A DNA stretch of 64,000 nucleotides from Synechococcus sp. CBW1002 (GCF_015840915.1 NZ_CP060398.1:2542001-2606000), one strand, 5' to 3'; counted from the first letter of the stretch, positions 9,898 through 18,738 are shown. The notes: generated by a model from the sequence alone, not told the origin. Numbers and translations are program-made.

Positions 9898-10349
9898 TCT
9901 TGCTGTTTCGGCTGTCGCGTCTCCCATCGGCACCCGGCTCCCGGGCAGGGTCTGTCCACCAGCACGCCGATGGCGACCATGAGGGCAAGACCAGCAGATG
10001 GCTGGACGCGCAGCCAGGGAGCAGCCGGCTGAGCCGCTCGGCAAGGAGCGGGGCCCTGGGATGCCTGCCCGATTGGATGGGATTCGCGGACCCTTCCGGG
10101 AGCCCCTCTGGCCCGGGGCATGAGCTGAAAGTCTTTCTGGTGCAGAGGTTCTCGCCGATATGTCAGTCAGTCAGCACCGGGTCAGGCTTGGCAGGGCCAA
10201 GCCGCTGGTTGCATAAGGTGATCTGACAGCCATTCCTGCCCCTGACACAACTCCCTGGCACTTCCCCCTGGCGATCCAGGGTTCTGGCAGCAGAGAGTTC
10301 TGGCACCAGAGGCTCGACCACTGAACATTGAGGCTCAAATAAGTTCACC
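9898..10349. other. Intergenic stretch without recognised gene
   Basis: Between the stop of the IS66-split gene and the SHOCT gene. Open frames on both strands are short or compositionally biased and show no motif. No clear hairpin terminator was found. A promoter for the SHOCT gene must lie in the right part, but no convincing -35/-10 pair stands out. Confidence 0.4.
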
Positions 10350-11561
10350 ATGGAACAAATCACCCAGGAAGGCGTCCAGGTCGCCCGGGGACTCGGCGAG
10401 CGTCACGGCTTCAGCGATGCCGCCGTCGTCCACATGATGCAGGCCATGCTCCGCAGTCGTGGTGGCATGGCTCAGTTCAACCACCCCGAGTTCGGTGGCT
10501 CCGGTCAGTGGATGCCAGGTGGCATGTTGATGATCGGCGACATGTTCAACAACGCACTCAAGGCCCGGGTTGATGGCCTCTGCCGTGATGTGTCGGCGGC
10601 CATTGCGTCTCAACCCATAGCGGCGGCATCGGCAGCACCACTGTTCGTTCCCGACCCCCGCGAGTCCTGGTGGCCCGCCGAGCTTGGTGCCCCTTCAGCC
10701 ACCGGTGAGCAGAACAGCGTACGCTATGCCGTCTTCCCCAGTGCGGGGCGGCTTGCGGTGGACGTCAACGGTCAGGTCAGCGTCTACGACACCGGCAGCC
10801 ACCAGATCGCTGGTTTCTCCCAGCAGCAAGGTGGCGGTGGGATGGTGTTTTCCACCCCGGCTGGGAGCGTCAGTCTCAGCAGCTTCTCGCCCGCCGGCGG
10901 CTTCAGCCAGCAGCAGCAGAGCCACGCTGGCGGCCTTCAACAGCAGAGCAGCAGTGGCTCGGGCTCACAGCATCAGGCCGCGGTGATGGCTCCCATGCAG
11001 ATGCAACCGATGAGCCCCATGCAACCCATGAGCCCCATGCAGCCCATGGGTTCCATGGAGCCGATGGCGATGATGCAGCAGCAGCCGAGCTGGTGGCCGG
11101 CTGAGCTCGGCGTTCCTGCTTCGAGCGGTGCCCAGAACGAGCTGCGCTACGCCGTGTTCCCCGCTGCAGGTCGGCTGGCGGTGGAGCACAGCGGCCACTG
11201 CAGGGTGTTTGATGTGGGCGGCCAGGCGATCCGCGGCGTCTCCCTTCAGAGCGGCACCGGTGATCTGATCCTCTCCACACCGGAGGGCGATCGGCCCCTG
11301 TCCCAGTTCCCGGAGATCAGCCTGGCAAGCGAACTGGCCCCCGAAGGCCCGGCGCAGACCACCGCCACTGCCGCGACGGACCCCAACACCACCGCCGCGA
11401 CTGCCCCCGCCAACGTCACCGCCCCTGCCGCGACCGCGACAACCGGCGGCTCTGATGATCCCTACGCTGCCCTGGAGCGCCTCGGGGATCTCAAGGCCAA
11501 GGGAATCCTCACCGAAGAGGAATTCAGCAGCAAGAAGGCCGAGTTGCTGGCACGGCTCTGA
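10350..11561 (+). CDS. SHOCT-domain protein with two internal SWWP repeats
   Basis: A 403-residue soluble protein with no signal peptide. Residues 1-95 are a helical head. Residues 106-178 and 247-320 are two copies of one unit: SWWPAELG, then about 13 residues to RYAVFP, then AGRLAV, a VYD/VFD strand, a Gly-rich turn, and a closing STP segment with Leu-Ser at the end. Between them lies a Gln/Ser-rich linker with a Met-Pro repeat (QPMSPMQPMSPMQPM). An Ala/Thr-rich linker follows repeat 2. Residues 371-402 (DPYAALERLGDLKAKGILTEEE) form a SHOCT domain, a short helical module often at the end of membrane- or oligomer-associated proteins. The function of the repeat is unknown; it may bind a ligand or build an oligomer. 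Confidence 0.85.
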   Translation: MEQITQEGVQVARGLGERHGFSDAAVVHMMQAMLRSRGGMAQFNHPEFGGSGQWMPGGMLMIGDMFNNALKARVDGLCRDVSAAIASQPIAAASAAPLFVPDPRESWWPAELGAPSATGEQNSVRYAVFPSAGRLAVDVNGQVSVYDTGSHQIAGFSQQQGGGGMVFSTPAGSVSLSSFSPAGGFSQQQQSHAGGLQQQSSSGSGSQHQAAVMAPMQMQPMSPMQPMSPMQPMGSMEPMAMMQQQPSWWPAELGVPASSGAQNELRYAVFPAAGRLAVEHSGHCRVFDVGGQAIRGVSLQSGTGDLILSTPEGDRPLSQFPEISLASELAPEGPAQTTATAATDPNTTAATAPANVTAPAATATTGGSDDPYAALERLGDLKAKGILTEEEFSSKKAELLARL

Positions 11562-11601
11562 TCCCTCGCAGGGGATGAACCGCCTCGGGCCGCGCAGGAT
11601 C

Positions 11602-12441
11602 TCACGGCTGCTGAGGTTCTCCGCCTGATGGCGTGAGGAAAGGATCCAGGAAGCTGAGCGGCCTGGCCATGGTTGCCGAGAAGCCAAGGATGCCGCGATC
11701 CCGGTAGCTGTAGAGCAGGGTGTCGTCGGCCTCCAGCAGGAAGGTGCCGCCCCTCTGGGTCAGGTGGTCGTCGGAGGGCACGTAGGTGCGCCAGTGGCCC
11801 AGCACTTCGGTCATGTTGCGCAGGCGCACCGTGGCCAGCTCGAAGGGTCGCTGGAATCCCGTTCCACCAGCTCTGGCAAAGAACGACCCCTTGATCGGCG
11901 GCAAAAGACCTGCCCGGATCGTCTCGTCGTCGGCGATCCGCTGGGGAGCTCCTCGATCGCCCGTGTAGCCGCGCAGCACCTCGGCCAGGGTGCCGGGCGA
12001 ACCGATGCCGGCGCACATCAGCAGCAGGTTCGGCCAGGGCCCGCCGATCCCCCGTAAGCCCCCATAGAGCCCCAGGGCCCGATGCAGCTGGGGATCCGGA
12101 TCGACCTGGAGTCGTTCGAGCGGAAACCCCGTGAAGGAGCAGAACCGCTGGCGGCTGTCCTCATGGCCGATGCCGATCGCCAGGACGGCGATGCCGGCAG
12201 ACTCCAGCTGCGGCAGGGCCGCCACCACGGCCTGGGCGTATTCGAGGCTGTCGAAATCCCCCAGTTGGGGCAGCAGCAGCACCAGTCGGCGGTGTCCCCG
12301 TTCCATTCCGGCCACCCCCACCAGCCGCTCGAGCAGGGCAGCGGGTGCAGCCTCTCGCGCCTCGCTGCCAGCTGGAGCAGCGCCGACTGGATCAGGGCCA
12401 GCGGAATCGGTGGTGGAGGGATCAGGGCCGGGCAAGGTCAC
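11602..12441 (-). CDS. Peroxiredoxin-like (AhpC/TSA family) protein
   Basis: A 279-residue protein resembling cyanobacterial peroxiredoxin-like proteins of the AhpC-TSA_2 type. The thioredoxin-like core is visible: RRLVLLLPQLGDFDSLEYAQ as the first strand and helix, GIAVLAIGIG, and QRFCSFTGFPLERLQVDP, where relatives carry a conserved Cys after the second strand. The end (GGTFLLEADDTLLYSYRDRGILGF) matches the usual final strand of the fold. The classic TxxC peroxidatic motif is replaced, so peroxidase activity is uncertain. The N-terminal 30 residues are low-complexity and the true start may be internal. Convergent with the SHOCT gene, 40 bases apart. Confidence 0.78.
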   Translation of the reverse strand: MTLPGPDPSTTDSAGPDPVGAAPAGSEAREAAPAALLERLVGVAGMERGHRRLVLLLPQLGDFDSLEYAQAVVAALPQLESAGIAVLAIGIGHEDSRQRFCSFTGFPLERLQVDPDPQLHRALGLYGGLRGIGGPWPNLLLMCAGIGSPGTLAEVLRGYTGDRGAPQRIADDETIRAGLLPPIKGSFFARAGGTGFQRPFELATVRLRNMTEVLGHWRTYVPSDDHLTQRGGTFLLEADDTLLYSYRDRGILGFSATMARPLSFLDPFLTPSGGEPQQP

Positions 12442-12578
12442 AGCGCAATCACGGAGTGACCATCGTGGCGCGTTCCTGACAGGCTTCCGTGCCAGCGATC
12501 AACCCCTGGTCTGCAGGCCCCGGCGTCGCGATGCCCTCTGCTGGCTGCCAGCCTGGGAACCACTGCGGATGACGCTGG

Positions 12579-13941
12579 TTGCCCCCCGATCCCGACACCC
12601 TTCGGCCCCTGCCCCGCACGCCAGCGGTGAGCGGAGTGCTGGAGACCCTGGCCTTCTTTCGCGACCCTGATTTCGCCCGCTCGAACTTCGAGCGCTATGG
12701 CGATGTCCACGAAACCACCCTGTTGGGGCAGCGCACCGTCTTCATCCGGGGGGACCGGGCGATCAGCGACCTGTTCGCCCAGAGCGAATCCATCGAGGGC
12801 TGGTGGCCGGACAGTGTGCGGCAGCTGCTGGGGCCCCTGTCGCTGGCCAACCGCAACGGGGCCGATCACAAGGCCCGCCGTCGGGTGGTGGGTCAGCTGT
12901 TCGCCTCCGCGGCCCTGAAGCGCTACAGCCCCGCGATCGTGGCGCTGGTCGATGCGCTCAGCCAGGAGCTGCTCAGCGCCGCAGCCCCCGTGGCCCTGGT
13001 GCCCAGGCTGCGGCGGTTTGCCTTCCATGTGATCGCCAGCACGGTGCTGGGGCTCGATCCGAACGATCGCGATGGCCTGTTCGTCGATTTCGAAACCTGG
13101 TGCCAGGGCCTCTTCTCTCTGCCGTTCGCCCTGCCCGGCAGCCCCTTCGCCCGGGCCCGCCAGGCCCGGCAGCGGCTTCTGCGGCGCCTGGGCGCGGTGC
13201 TCGACAAGGCGCAGGCCGCCGCTGCCTCCGGAGCGCCCCTCGCTGCCGGCGGACTCGATCTGCTGGCAGCGAGGTCTGGATGAGGCCGGCCTGCCCCTGG
13301 GCGACGACGACGTGGCGGAGCAGCTGCTCCTGCTGCTGTTCGCCGGCTACGAAACCACCGCCTCGGCGCTGAGTTGCCTGGTGCTGACCCTGCTGCAACA
13401 TCCAGCGGAGCTGGCCTGGCTGCAGCAGGAGCTCGACAGCTTGCCCTGGCCCCCTCCACCGGGGGAGGCCACCACCGCCTACGACGCCCTTCGGGCCCCG
13501 CGGCTCGATGCGGTGGTGCAGGAGGTGATGCGGCTCACCCCGCCGGTGGGGGGCTTCTTTCGCCGGACCCGGCAGCCCATTGCCCTGGATGGGGTGCTGG
13601 TGCCGGCGGATCGGGTGGTGCAGGTGAGCATCGTCGCCAGCCATCGCCACGGCTCCGCCACGGAGGATCTGGAGGTCTTCCGGCCGCAGCGGCATCTGGC
13701 TGGAACCTGCACGGCCACCCTGCTGCCGTTTGGCGGTGGTGAGCGGGTATGCCTCGGCAAGGCGCTGGCGGAGCTGGAGATCCGGCTGCTGATCGTGGGG
13801 CTGCTGAAGCCGCTGACCTTGGCGCTGGAGCCGGATCAGAACCTGACGCTGGCGATCATCCCCAGCCCCTCGCCCAAGGACGGCCTGCTGGTCTGTCCGC
13901 GTCCCAGGGCCTGCAGTACCGATCCCGTTGGAGTGGAGTGA
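12579..13941 (+). pseudogene. Cytochrome P450 gene interrupted by a frameshift near 13270
   Basis: The first frame (12579-13283, TTG start) carries the N-terminal half, including DHKARRRVVGQLFA, the C-helix heme-propionate segment. It ends at a TGA just after DLLAAR. The next frame resumes with GLDEAGLPLGDDDVAEQ and holds the I-helix (LLFAGYETTASA), the ExxR pair (VVQEVMRLTP) and the heme-Cys loop (PFGGGERVCLGKA), ending at 13941. A change of one extra or two missing bases in GCAGCGAGGTCTG would restore one protein of about 450 residues, resembling the CYP120-type P450s of cyanobacteria. All catalytic motifs survive, so the break is recent or a sequencing error. Confidence 0.83.
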
Positions 13942-13944
13942 ACC

Positions 13945-14598
13945 ATGGCCAATCCCGTGCTGAGCGCGCAGGACCGCTGGAAACAGGATCGCTCCGATGA
14001 CGGCCTGTTTTATGCCGAACCCCGCTTTGTGCACCATCTCGATGGGGCGTTTCGCAGCCGGCTCACGGCGCTCTACCAGGAGAGGATCCCGCCGGGGGCG
14101 GTGGTGCTGGATCTGATGAGCAGCTGGGTCAGCCATCTGCCCGAAACCCTGAGCGCCGTCGAGGTGATCGGTCATGGCCTCAATGCCAGGGAGCTGGAGG
14201 CCAACCCACGGCTGAGCCGCCATTGGGTGCAGAACCTCAACGTCGATCAGCGCCTGCCCCTGGAGTCAGGCAGCGTTGATGCGGCCCTGATCGTGGCCGG
14301 CTGGCAATACCTGCAGCAGCCCGAGCAGGTGGCGGCCGAACTGCTGCGGGTGGTGCGAGCCGGCGGCCAGCTGATCGTGTCCTTCTCGAACCGCATGTTC
14401 GCTCAGAAGGCCACGCGGATCTGGACCGATGGCGACGACCGGGACCATCTCGAGATCGTCGCCCGGGTGCTGGTGGCGCAGGGCTGGCCCATGCCGAAGC
14501 TGATCGCCGAAGCCACCCGGGCGGCAGGACCGCTGGGCTGGCTGGGCGGCAAGGGGGATCCGTTCTTTGCGGTGGTCGCCGAGAAGCCGAGCGCTTAG
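13945..14598 (+). CDS. SAM-dependent methyltransferase (type 11-like)
   Basis: A 217-residue protein starting 3 bases after the P450 stop, so probably co-transcribed with it. GAVVLDLMSSWVSHLP is the motif I strand, although the usual GxGxG is replaced by a Met-Ser-Ser turn as in one group of cyanobacterial methyltransferases. VEVIGHGLN, then SGSVDAALIVAGWQYL (motif IV) and LLRVVRAGGQLIVSFSN follow in family order. YAEPRFVHHLD near the N-terminus is conserved in that group. The substrate is unknown. If the P450 was functional, the pair could have modified one small molecule or pigment; this is inference from adjacency. Confidence 0.82.
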   Translation: MANPVLSAQDRWKQDRSDDGLFYAEPRFVHHLDGAFRSRLTALYQERIPPGAVVLDLMSSWVSHLPETLSAVEVIGHGLNARELEANPRLSRHWVQNLNVDQRLPLESGSVDAALIVAGWQYLQQPEQVAAELLRVVRAGGQLIVSFSNRMFAQKATRIWTDGDDRDHLEIVARVLVAQGWPMPKLIAEATRAAGPLGWLGGKGDPFFAVVAEKPSA

Positions 14599-14651
14599 CG
14601 GCTTGTCGCTGATCGAGCAGACGCCCGCGAAACGGCAGATCGATGGGAACC

Positions 14652-14690
14652 CGTAATAATCTGTTACAGTTCTTTCATTCAGATCGCTCC
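14652..14690 (+). promoter_or_regulatory. Promoter region of hli with TAATAAT and a GTTACA box
   Basis: Upstream of the Hli start lie TAATAAT (14654-14660), a possible -10-like element, and GTTACA (14663-14668). GTTACA matches one half of the HLR1 element bound by RpaB in cyanobacteria. A second half at the required spacing is not convincing, so regulation by RpaB is only a suggestion. Confidence 0.35.
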
Positions 14691-14694
14691 ACCC

Positions 14695-14964
14695 ATGACC
14701 CAGGCCACTATCTCTGCTCCCAGCGCCCTTGATCGCGCCGCCATCCGCGGTGCCACTGTCACCACCGAAGACGGTGGTCGCCTCAATGCCTTCGCCACGG
14801 AACCCCGCATGGAAGTGGTGAGCGCCGAGCGCGGCTGGGGCTTCCACGAGCGCGCCGAAAAGCTGAATGGCCGTATGGCCATGCTCGGCTTCACCGCCCT
14901 GCTGGCCACCGAATTCGCCCTGGGAGGCGAAGCCTTCACCCGCGGCCTGCTGGGCATCGGTTGA
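14695..14964 (+). CDS. hli: High-light-inducible protein (one-helix chlorophyll-binding)
   Basis: An 89-residue protein. Residues 45-89 hold the Hlip signature: [29 protein letters not shown]. The [15 protein letters not shown] part supplies the Glu/Asn/Arg set that binds chlorophyll a and pairs two helices. One transmembrane helix spans the thylakoid membrane. These proteins protect photosystem II assembly intermediates and quench energy under high light or other stress. The 40-residue N-terminal extension is longer than in minimal Hlips but common in picocyanobacteria. A small same-strand gene follows after 40 bases. Confidence 0.95.
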   Translation: MTQATISAPSALDRAAIRGATVTTEDGGRLNAFATEPRMEVVSAERGWGFHERAEKLNGRMAMLGFTALLATEFALGGEAFTRGLLGIG

Positions 14965-15004
14965 CGCTGAGCCGATTCGGTTGCCCAACCCCATCGCCAT
15001 TGCC

Positions 15005-15187
15005 ATGACTGAGTCTCTTTCCATCAACAGAGAGTTCTTTGTCGAGGCTCATTCACGAGCCATCGACAGCTGCACCGAACTTGAAGACCTCCGCAGGGTT
15101 TCCAAATCACTGCTGAGAGCTTGGCAGCTTCAGGCCATGTTCAGTGAGCAGTATGGGGCTGAATTGCTCGGTATCCCCAGGCCCTGA
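15005..15187 (+). CDS. Small conserved cyanobacterial protein downstream of hli
   Basis: A 60-residue protein from the ATG at 15005 (MTESLSINREFFVEAHSRAI). It is helical and polar, with CTELEDLRRVSKSLLRAWQLQ and a short end MFSEQYGAELLG. No membrane segment or cysteine pair is present. From memory it resembles small unnamed proteins of Synechococcus, but no function is known. Position right after hli suggests co-expression. Moderate confidence that it is a real gene, based on sensible amino acid use and start placement. Confidence 0.6.
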   Translation: MTESLSINREFFVEAHSRAIDSCTELEDLRRVSKSLLRAWQLQAMFSEQYGAELLGIPRP

Positions 15188-15283
15188 ACATTCTGGGTCC
15201 GTCGCCACCATCGCTGGACAGATCCCTGTTGTTCGGCTCTCTCTTGAACACACAGGTCCAATCTCGGGCCTGAGGTCACGATT

Positions 15284-15667
15284 TCACACAGCCTCAGCAT
15301 CGTCACCCGTGCCAGCGCCCATGGCCTGAGGCAGCCGCTCGCAGCTGTAGCGCTCCAGGTCTCCACGTCGTTGTGAGAACTCAGGCCGGTCGGGATCGAG
15401 CGCCTGCCACCACCAGCGCCCGTCGGTGTAACTGGGGGGACCGGCGTTATTGGTGCGTGGCAGCTGCAGGCTGACGCCCCGCCACCGGATCACGATGAAC
15501 GCACCAGGCACAGTGCCGCCATTGCTGTTGGGGATGCCTGTGGCATCCACGGCTCCTTGAAAGACCTCCGCGCTGAGCGGATCACCTGCGCAGCTGAACT
15601 GTTCGGCGGCATGGGCGCCCGGCACGGCGAGCAACACCGCCAGGAGCAGGGCCAGAAGCTGAGTCAC
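15284..15667 (-). CDS. Small secreted protein of unknown function
   Basis: From a GTG at 15667 the protein is 127 residues with a signal peptide (VTQLLALLLAVLLAVPGAHA, cleavage after the final Ala). The mature part starts AEQFSCAGDPLSAEV and has a second Cys near the end (YSCERLPQ), so one disulfide is likely. GAFIVIRWRGVSLQLPRT and DGRWWWQALDP give a Trp-rich beta structure. The longer frame to 15775 would bury the signal under a basic leader, so the GTG is preferred. No family recognised. Probably periplasmic. Confidence 0.68.
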   Translation of the reverse strand: MTQLLALLLAVLLAVPGAHAAEQFSCAGDPLSAEVFQGAVDATGIPNSNGGTVPGAFIVIRWRGVSLQLPRTNNAGPPSYTDGRWWWQALDPDRPEFSQRRGDLERYSCERLPQAMGAGTGDDAEAV

Positions 15668-15768
15668 GGCACCGGTGCATTGATCGCCAGGATGACGCAA
15701 TCCCCTTGCTGCTCGTGAGGTTGCCCTGGGCTTGAGCAACCGATGTGCCGAGGCGCTTGTCGCTCCAT

Positions 15769-16440
15769 TCAGCACTCGTTGGCCACCCGATCGACCTCTG
15801 CTGTGCCCTCCGCCGTGGCCTCCCCACCGACCGACGCGCTCATCAGATGCACCAGCAGGTCGGCGAACTGATCCCGGTCGACGGGGGCAACCTCGCTGCC
15901 ATGCAGGAGGTCTTGCATGAGGATCAGATGCACAAGGGCACCCATGAAGATGCGGGCGCGCAGGTCGGGCTGGCTGGTGGGCGTGGCAGAAAACAACTGC
16001 ACCACCTGACCCACGCCGGTGCGTTCCAGCTGGCTCACGAAGGTCTTGGCCAGCTCGGGAAACCGCTCCGATTCGCCGATCACCAGGCGCAGGAAGGAGA
16101 GGAACTCCGGATGGGTATGGCGGCTGGCGAGGCAGCGGTTGGCCAGTTCGCGCAGGGCGGCGGCGGGCTCGGCGGGCAGGGCCTGCTGGGGTGAAGCGCC
16201 GAACAGGCTGGAGAGGCGATGGCCCACCATCTGCTCGGTGAGGGCACGGAAGAGGGTTTCTTTGTCTAGGAAATAGCTGTAGACGGTGGCCTTGGACACG
16301 GCTGCCGCTGCTGCGATCCGGTCCATGGAGGCGGCGGCATAGCCGTGGCGCAGGAACTCGCCGCGGGCCCCCTCGAGGATGGCGTCACGCTTGCGCAGGG
16401 AGCGCTGACGCCGGGCGGAACTGGCGGGAGGAGACGGCAC
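15769..16440 (-). CDS. TetR-family transcriptional regulator
   Basis: From a GTG at 16440 the protein is 223 residues. The N-terminal HTH is clear: KRDAILEGARGEFLRHGYAAASMDRIAAAAAVSKATVYSYFLDKETLF, with the recognition helix SKATVYSYF. The C-terminal half is helical and ligand-binding (FLSFLRLVIGESERFPEL; TFVSQLERTGVGQVVQLF), like regulators of drug or lipid exporters. The longer frame to 16641 would cross into devB and is rejected. The gene is divergent from devBCA, with 59 bases between the starts and a palindrome inside, so it probably represses the exporter. Confidence 0.88.
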   Translation of the reverse strand: MPSPPASSARRQRSLRKRDAILEGARGEFLRHGYAAASMDRIAAAAAVSKATVYSYFLDKETLFRALTEQMVGHRLSSLFGASPQQALPAEPAAALRELANRCLASRHTHPEFLSFLRLVIGESERFPELAKTFVSQLERTGVGQVVQLFSATPTSQPDLRARIFMGALVHLILMQDLLHGSEVAPVDRDQFADLLVHLMSASVGGEATAEGTAEVDRVANEC

Positions 16441-16461
16441 CAATCCAGAACCAAAAACTGA

Positions 16462-16476
16462 ACTAAACCGTATAGT
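16462..16476. promoter_or_regulatory. Operator candidate for the TetR regulator
   Basis: ACTAAACCGTATAGT is an interrupted palindrome (ACTA-AC-GT-TAGT symmetric; only three central or flanking positions break symmetry). It lies between the divergent starts of the regulator and devB. TATAGT inside it could also serve as a -10 element of the devB promoter, so binding would block transcription. The site was found by eye; binding is inference. Confidence 0.5.
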
Positions 16477-16499
16477 AATAGAAGTTGGACGACGGATCC

Positions 16500-17579
16500 A
16501 TGCAGGCCACCTGGCTCCGCACGCGCCGCGGCCAGTTGCTGCTCCTCGGCGGTGGGGCGTGCCTCCTGGCGGCGGTGCTGGTGGGGCGGCAGGTGCTGGT
16601 GCGGCGGGCGGCGCCTCCCCCACCGGTTGCCGCCGAGCCACCCATCCGCACCGTGACGGCCCTCGGCCGGCTCGAGCCGATCGGTGAGGTGCGCACGATT
16701 GCCCCGCCCACGGCCAGCGGCGCCCAGCCCCGGCTGCAGCGGCTGTTGGTGGATCAGGGGGATGGGGTGAAGGCCGGTCAGCTGCTGGCGGTGCTCGACA
16801 ACCAGGCCCAGCTCGAGGCGTCCGTGGCCGCCGCCCGGGCGGAGGTGAACCTGCTGCGCTCGCGGCTGGCCATCGCCCGCGCCGATGCCGGCAGCGGCGA
16901 AGCCAGCCAGCTGGCCAAGGTGCGCTCGCTTGAGGCCCAGCAACGGACGGCGGCCACAGAAGCTCGCCGGTACCAGGCCCTGTTCGCCAGCGGTGCGGTG
17001 TCGGCCGAGGAGCGCGACGCGCGCCAGCTCACCCTCGACACCGTGAGCGCCTCGCTGCAGGAAGCCCGGGTGCTGCTGGAGCGGCAGCGGGCCCGCAGCA
17101 CGGCGGGCTCCGGCGGCACCGATCTCGATGTGGAAGCGGCCCAGCGCGGCCTTGAACAGGCCCAGGCCAACCTGCAACAGGCCGAGGCCGCCCGCGACGA
17201 CAACCTGATCCGCTCCCCGATCGATGGCAGCGTGCTGCGGGTGTTCGCCCGCGCCGGCGAATCGCCCGGCAACGCCGGGATCCTTCAGATCGGCCAGACC
17301 CGGCGCATGCAGGTGGTGGCGGAGGTGTATGAAAGCGACCTGCCGCGGGTCAAGCCGGGCCAGCCGGTGCGGATCAGCAGCCCGGCCCTGCCGCGTCCGC
17401 TGGAGGGGCGGGTCGGTCTGATCGGCGCGATCGTGCTGCGCCAGAGCGTGATCAACACCGACCCCAGCGCCAACAGCGACAGCCGGGTGGTGGAGGTGCG
17501 GGCGCCGCTGACGCCGGAGAGCAACCTGCGGGCCTCGGGCCTCACCAACCTGCAGGTGCGCGCGGTGATCGGCCCATGA
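16500..17579 (+). CDS. devB: DevB-like membrane fusion protein of an ABC exporter
   Basis: From the ATG at 16500 the protein is 359 residues; an in-frame TTG at 16485 is less likely. One N-terminal membrane segment (LLLLGGGACLLAAVLVG) is followed by a HlyD-type periplasmic domain: TVTALGRLEPIGEV and the lipoyl half LLVDQGDGVKAGQLLAVLDN, then a long coiled coil (SVAAARAEVNLLRSRLA to QARVLLERQRA), the return half NLIRSPIDGSVLRV, and a beta-barrel domain. DevB proteins join the DevCA ATPase to TolC to export glycolipids or other compounds. The stop overlaps devC by 4 bases. Confidence 0.9.
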   Translation: MQATWLRTRRGQLLLLGGGACLLAAVLVGRQVLVRRAAPPPPVAAEPPIRTVTALGRLEPIGEVRTIAPPTASGAQPRLQRLLVDQGDGVKAGQLLAVLDNQAQLEASVAAARAEVNLLRSRLAIARADAGSGEASQLAKVRSLEAQQRTAATEARRYQALFASGAVSAEERDARQLTLDTVSASLQEARVLLERQRARSTAGSGGTDLDVEAAQRGLEQAQANLQQAEAARDDNLIRSPIDGSVLRVFARAGESPGNAGILQIGQTRRMQVVAEVYESDLPRVKPGQPVRISSPALPRPLEGRVGLIGAIVLRQSVINTDPSANSDSRVVEVRAPLTPESNLRASGLTNLQVRAVIGP

Positions 17580-18724
17580 GAACCCCCCTCGGCTGGCTGC
17601 AGCTGCGCCACGAACTGGGCCGCTTCCTCGTGGCGCTGGCCGGCATCGCCTTCGCCGATCTGCTGATGTTCATGCAGCTGGGCTTCCAGGCGGCGCTGTA
17701 CGACAGCAACACCCGGCTGGATCGTTCCTTCAACGCCGATGTGGTGCTGATCAGCCCCAAGGCGCTGAACCTGCAGAACCTCTCCACCTTTCCCCGCCGC
17801 CGCCTGTTTCAGGCCCTGGATGTGCCCGGGGTGGTGGATGCCCAGGGGCTGTACATCCGCACCGTGACCTGGCGCAATCCCCAGACCCTGCGCAGCGCCA
17901 CGGTGCAGGTGCTGGGCTTCAATCCCGACGCTGCTGTGCTGCGGCTGCCGGAGGTGATGGCCCAGGCCGATGCGCTGAAACTGCCCGATACGGTGTTGTT
18001 CGACCGGGGCGCACGGGGCCAGTACGCCGAGGTGATCGATCGGATCGATCGGGGTGAGCGGGTCACCACGGAGATCGAGCGGCGCACGATCACGGTGGCG
18101 GGTCTGTTCCGGCTGGGGGCCTCGTTTGGTGCCGATGGCACCTTGATGGCCAGCGACCAGACCTTCCTGCGGATGTTTCCGCGGGTGAGCGCCGGCAGTG
18201 TGAGCGTGGGGCTGCTCACCCTGGCGCCGGATCAGGACACCGCCGCGGTGGTGGAGGCCCTGAAACGCCATCTTCCCGATGATGTGAAGGTGCTCAGTGA
18301 CGCCGATTTCATCCAGTTCGAGGAGAACTACTGGCGGGTGGCCAGCCCGGTGGGCTTCATCTTCGGGTTGGGTACGGCCATGGCGTTTGTGGTGGGGGTG
18401 GTGATTGTGTATCAGGTGCTGTCGACGGATGTGAATGCCCACCTGCGCGAATACGCCACCTTCAAGGCGATGGGCTTCCGCAACCGCTATCTGCTGCTGG
18501 TGGTGATGGAGCAGGCCCTGATCCTGGCGGCGCTCGGTTTCATCCCCGGTGCGGTGATGCCGGTGGGGCTGTATGCGCTGGCCGCCAATGCCACGCGCCT
18601 GCCGATCGCCATGACCGCTGGCCGGGCGATCACGGTGTTTGTGCTGACGCTGGTGATGTGCCTGGCCTCGGGGGCGATCGCGACGCGGCGGCTGCAGGCG
18701 GCCGACCCGGCTGAGTTGTTCTGA
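17576..18724 (+). CDS. devC: DevC-like ABC exporter permease (FtsX/MacB type)
   Basis: A 382-residue permease, normal for DevC. Order: a first membrane helix near residues 18-40 (LVALAGIAFADLLMFMQLG), a large periplasmic domain of about 220 residues (starting YDSNTRLDRSFNADVVLISP), then three helices near the end (FIFGLGTAMAFVVGVVIVYQ; LLVVMEQALILAALGFIP; TVFVLTLVMCLASGA). This is the four-helix FtsX-type topology of mechanotransmission exporters. It overlaps devB by 4 bases and precedes devA by 14, so all three are one operon. Confidence 0.92.
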   Translation: MRTPLGWLQLRHELGRFLVALAGIAFADLLMFMQLGFQAALYDSNTRLDRSFNADVVLISPKALNLQNLSTFPRRRLFQALDVPGVVDAQGLYIRTVTWRNPQTLRSATVQVLGFNPDAAVLRLPEVMAQADALKLPDTVLFDRGARGQYAEVIDRIDRGERVTTEIERRTITVAGLFRLGASFGADGTLMASDQTFLRMFPRVSAGSVSVGLLTLAPDQDTAAVVEALKRHLPDDVKVLSDADFIQFEENYWRVASPVGFIFGLGTAMAFVVGVVIVYQVLSTDVNAHLREYATFKAMGFRNRYLLLVVMEQALILAALGFIPGAVMPVGLYALAANATRLPIAMTAGRAITVFVLTLVMCLASGAIATRRLQAADPAELF

Positions 18725-18738
18725 GCAGGAGCCCCGCC

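Noticed and set aside
10980-11070. Repeated Met-Pro codons read as a CRISPR-like or satellite repeat
   Set aside because: It is a coding repeat within the SHOCT protein linker; units are short, imperfect and in frame. No CRISPR repeat-spacer pattern occurs in the window.
14663-14680. Full HLR1 (RpaB) site upstream of hli
   Set aside because: Only one GTTACA half matches; the second half at the required spacing has several mismatches, so only a half-site was noted.
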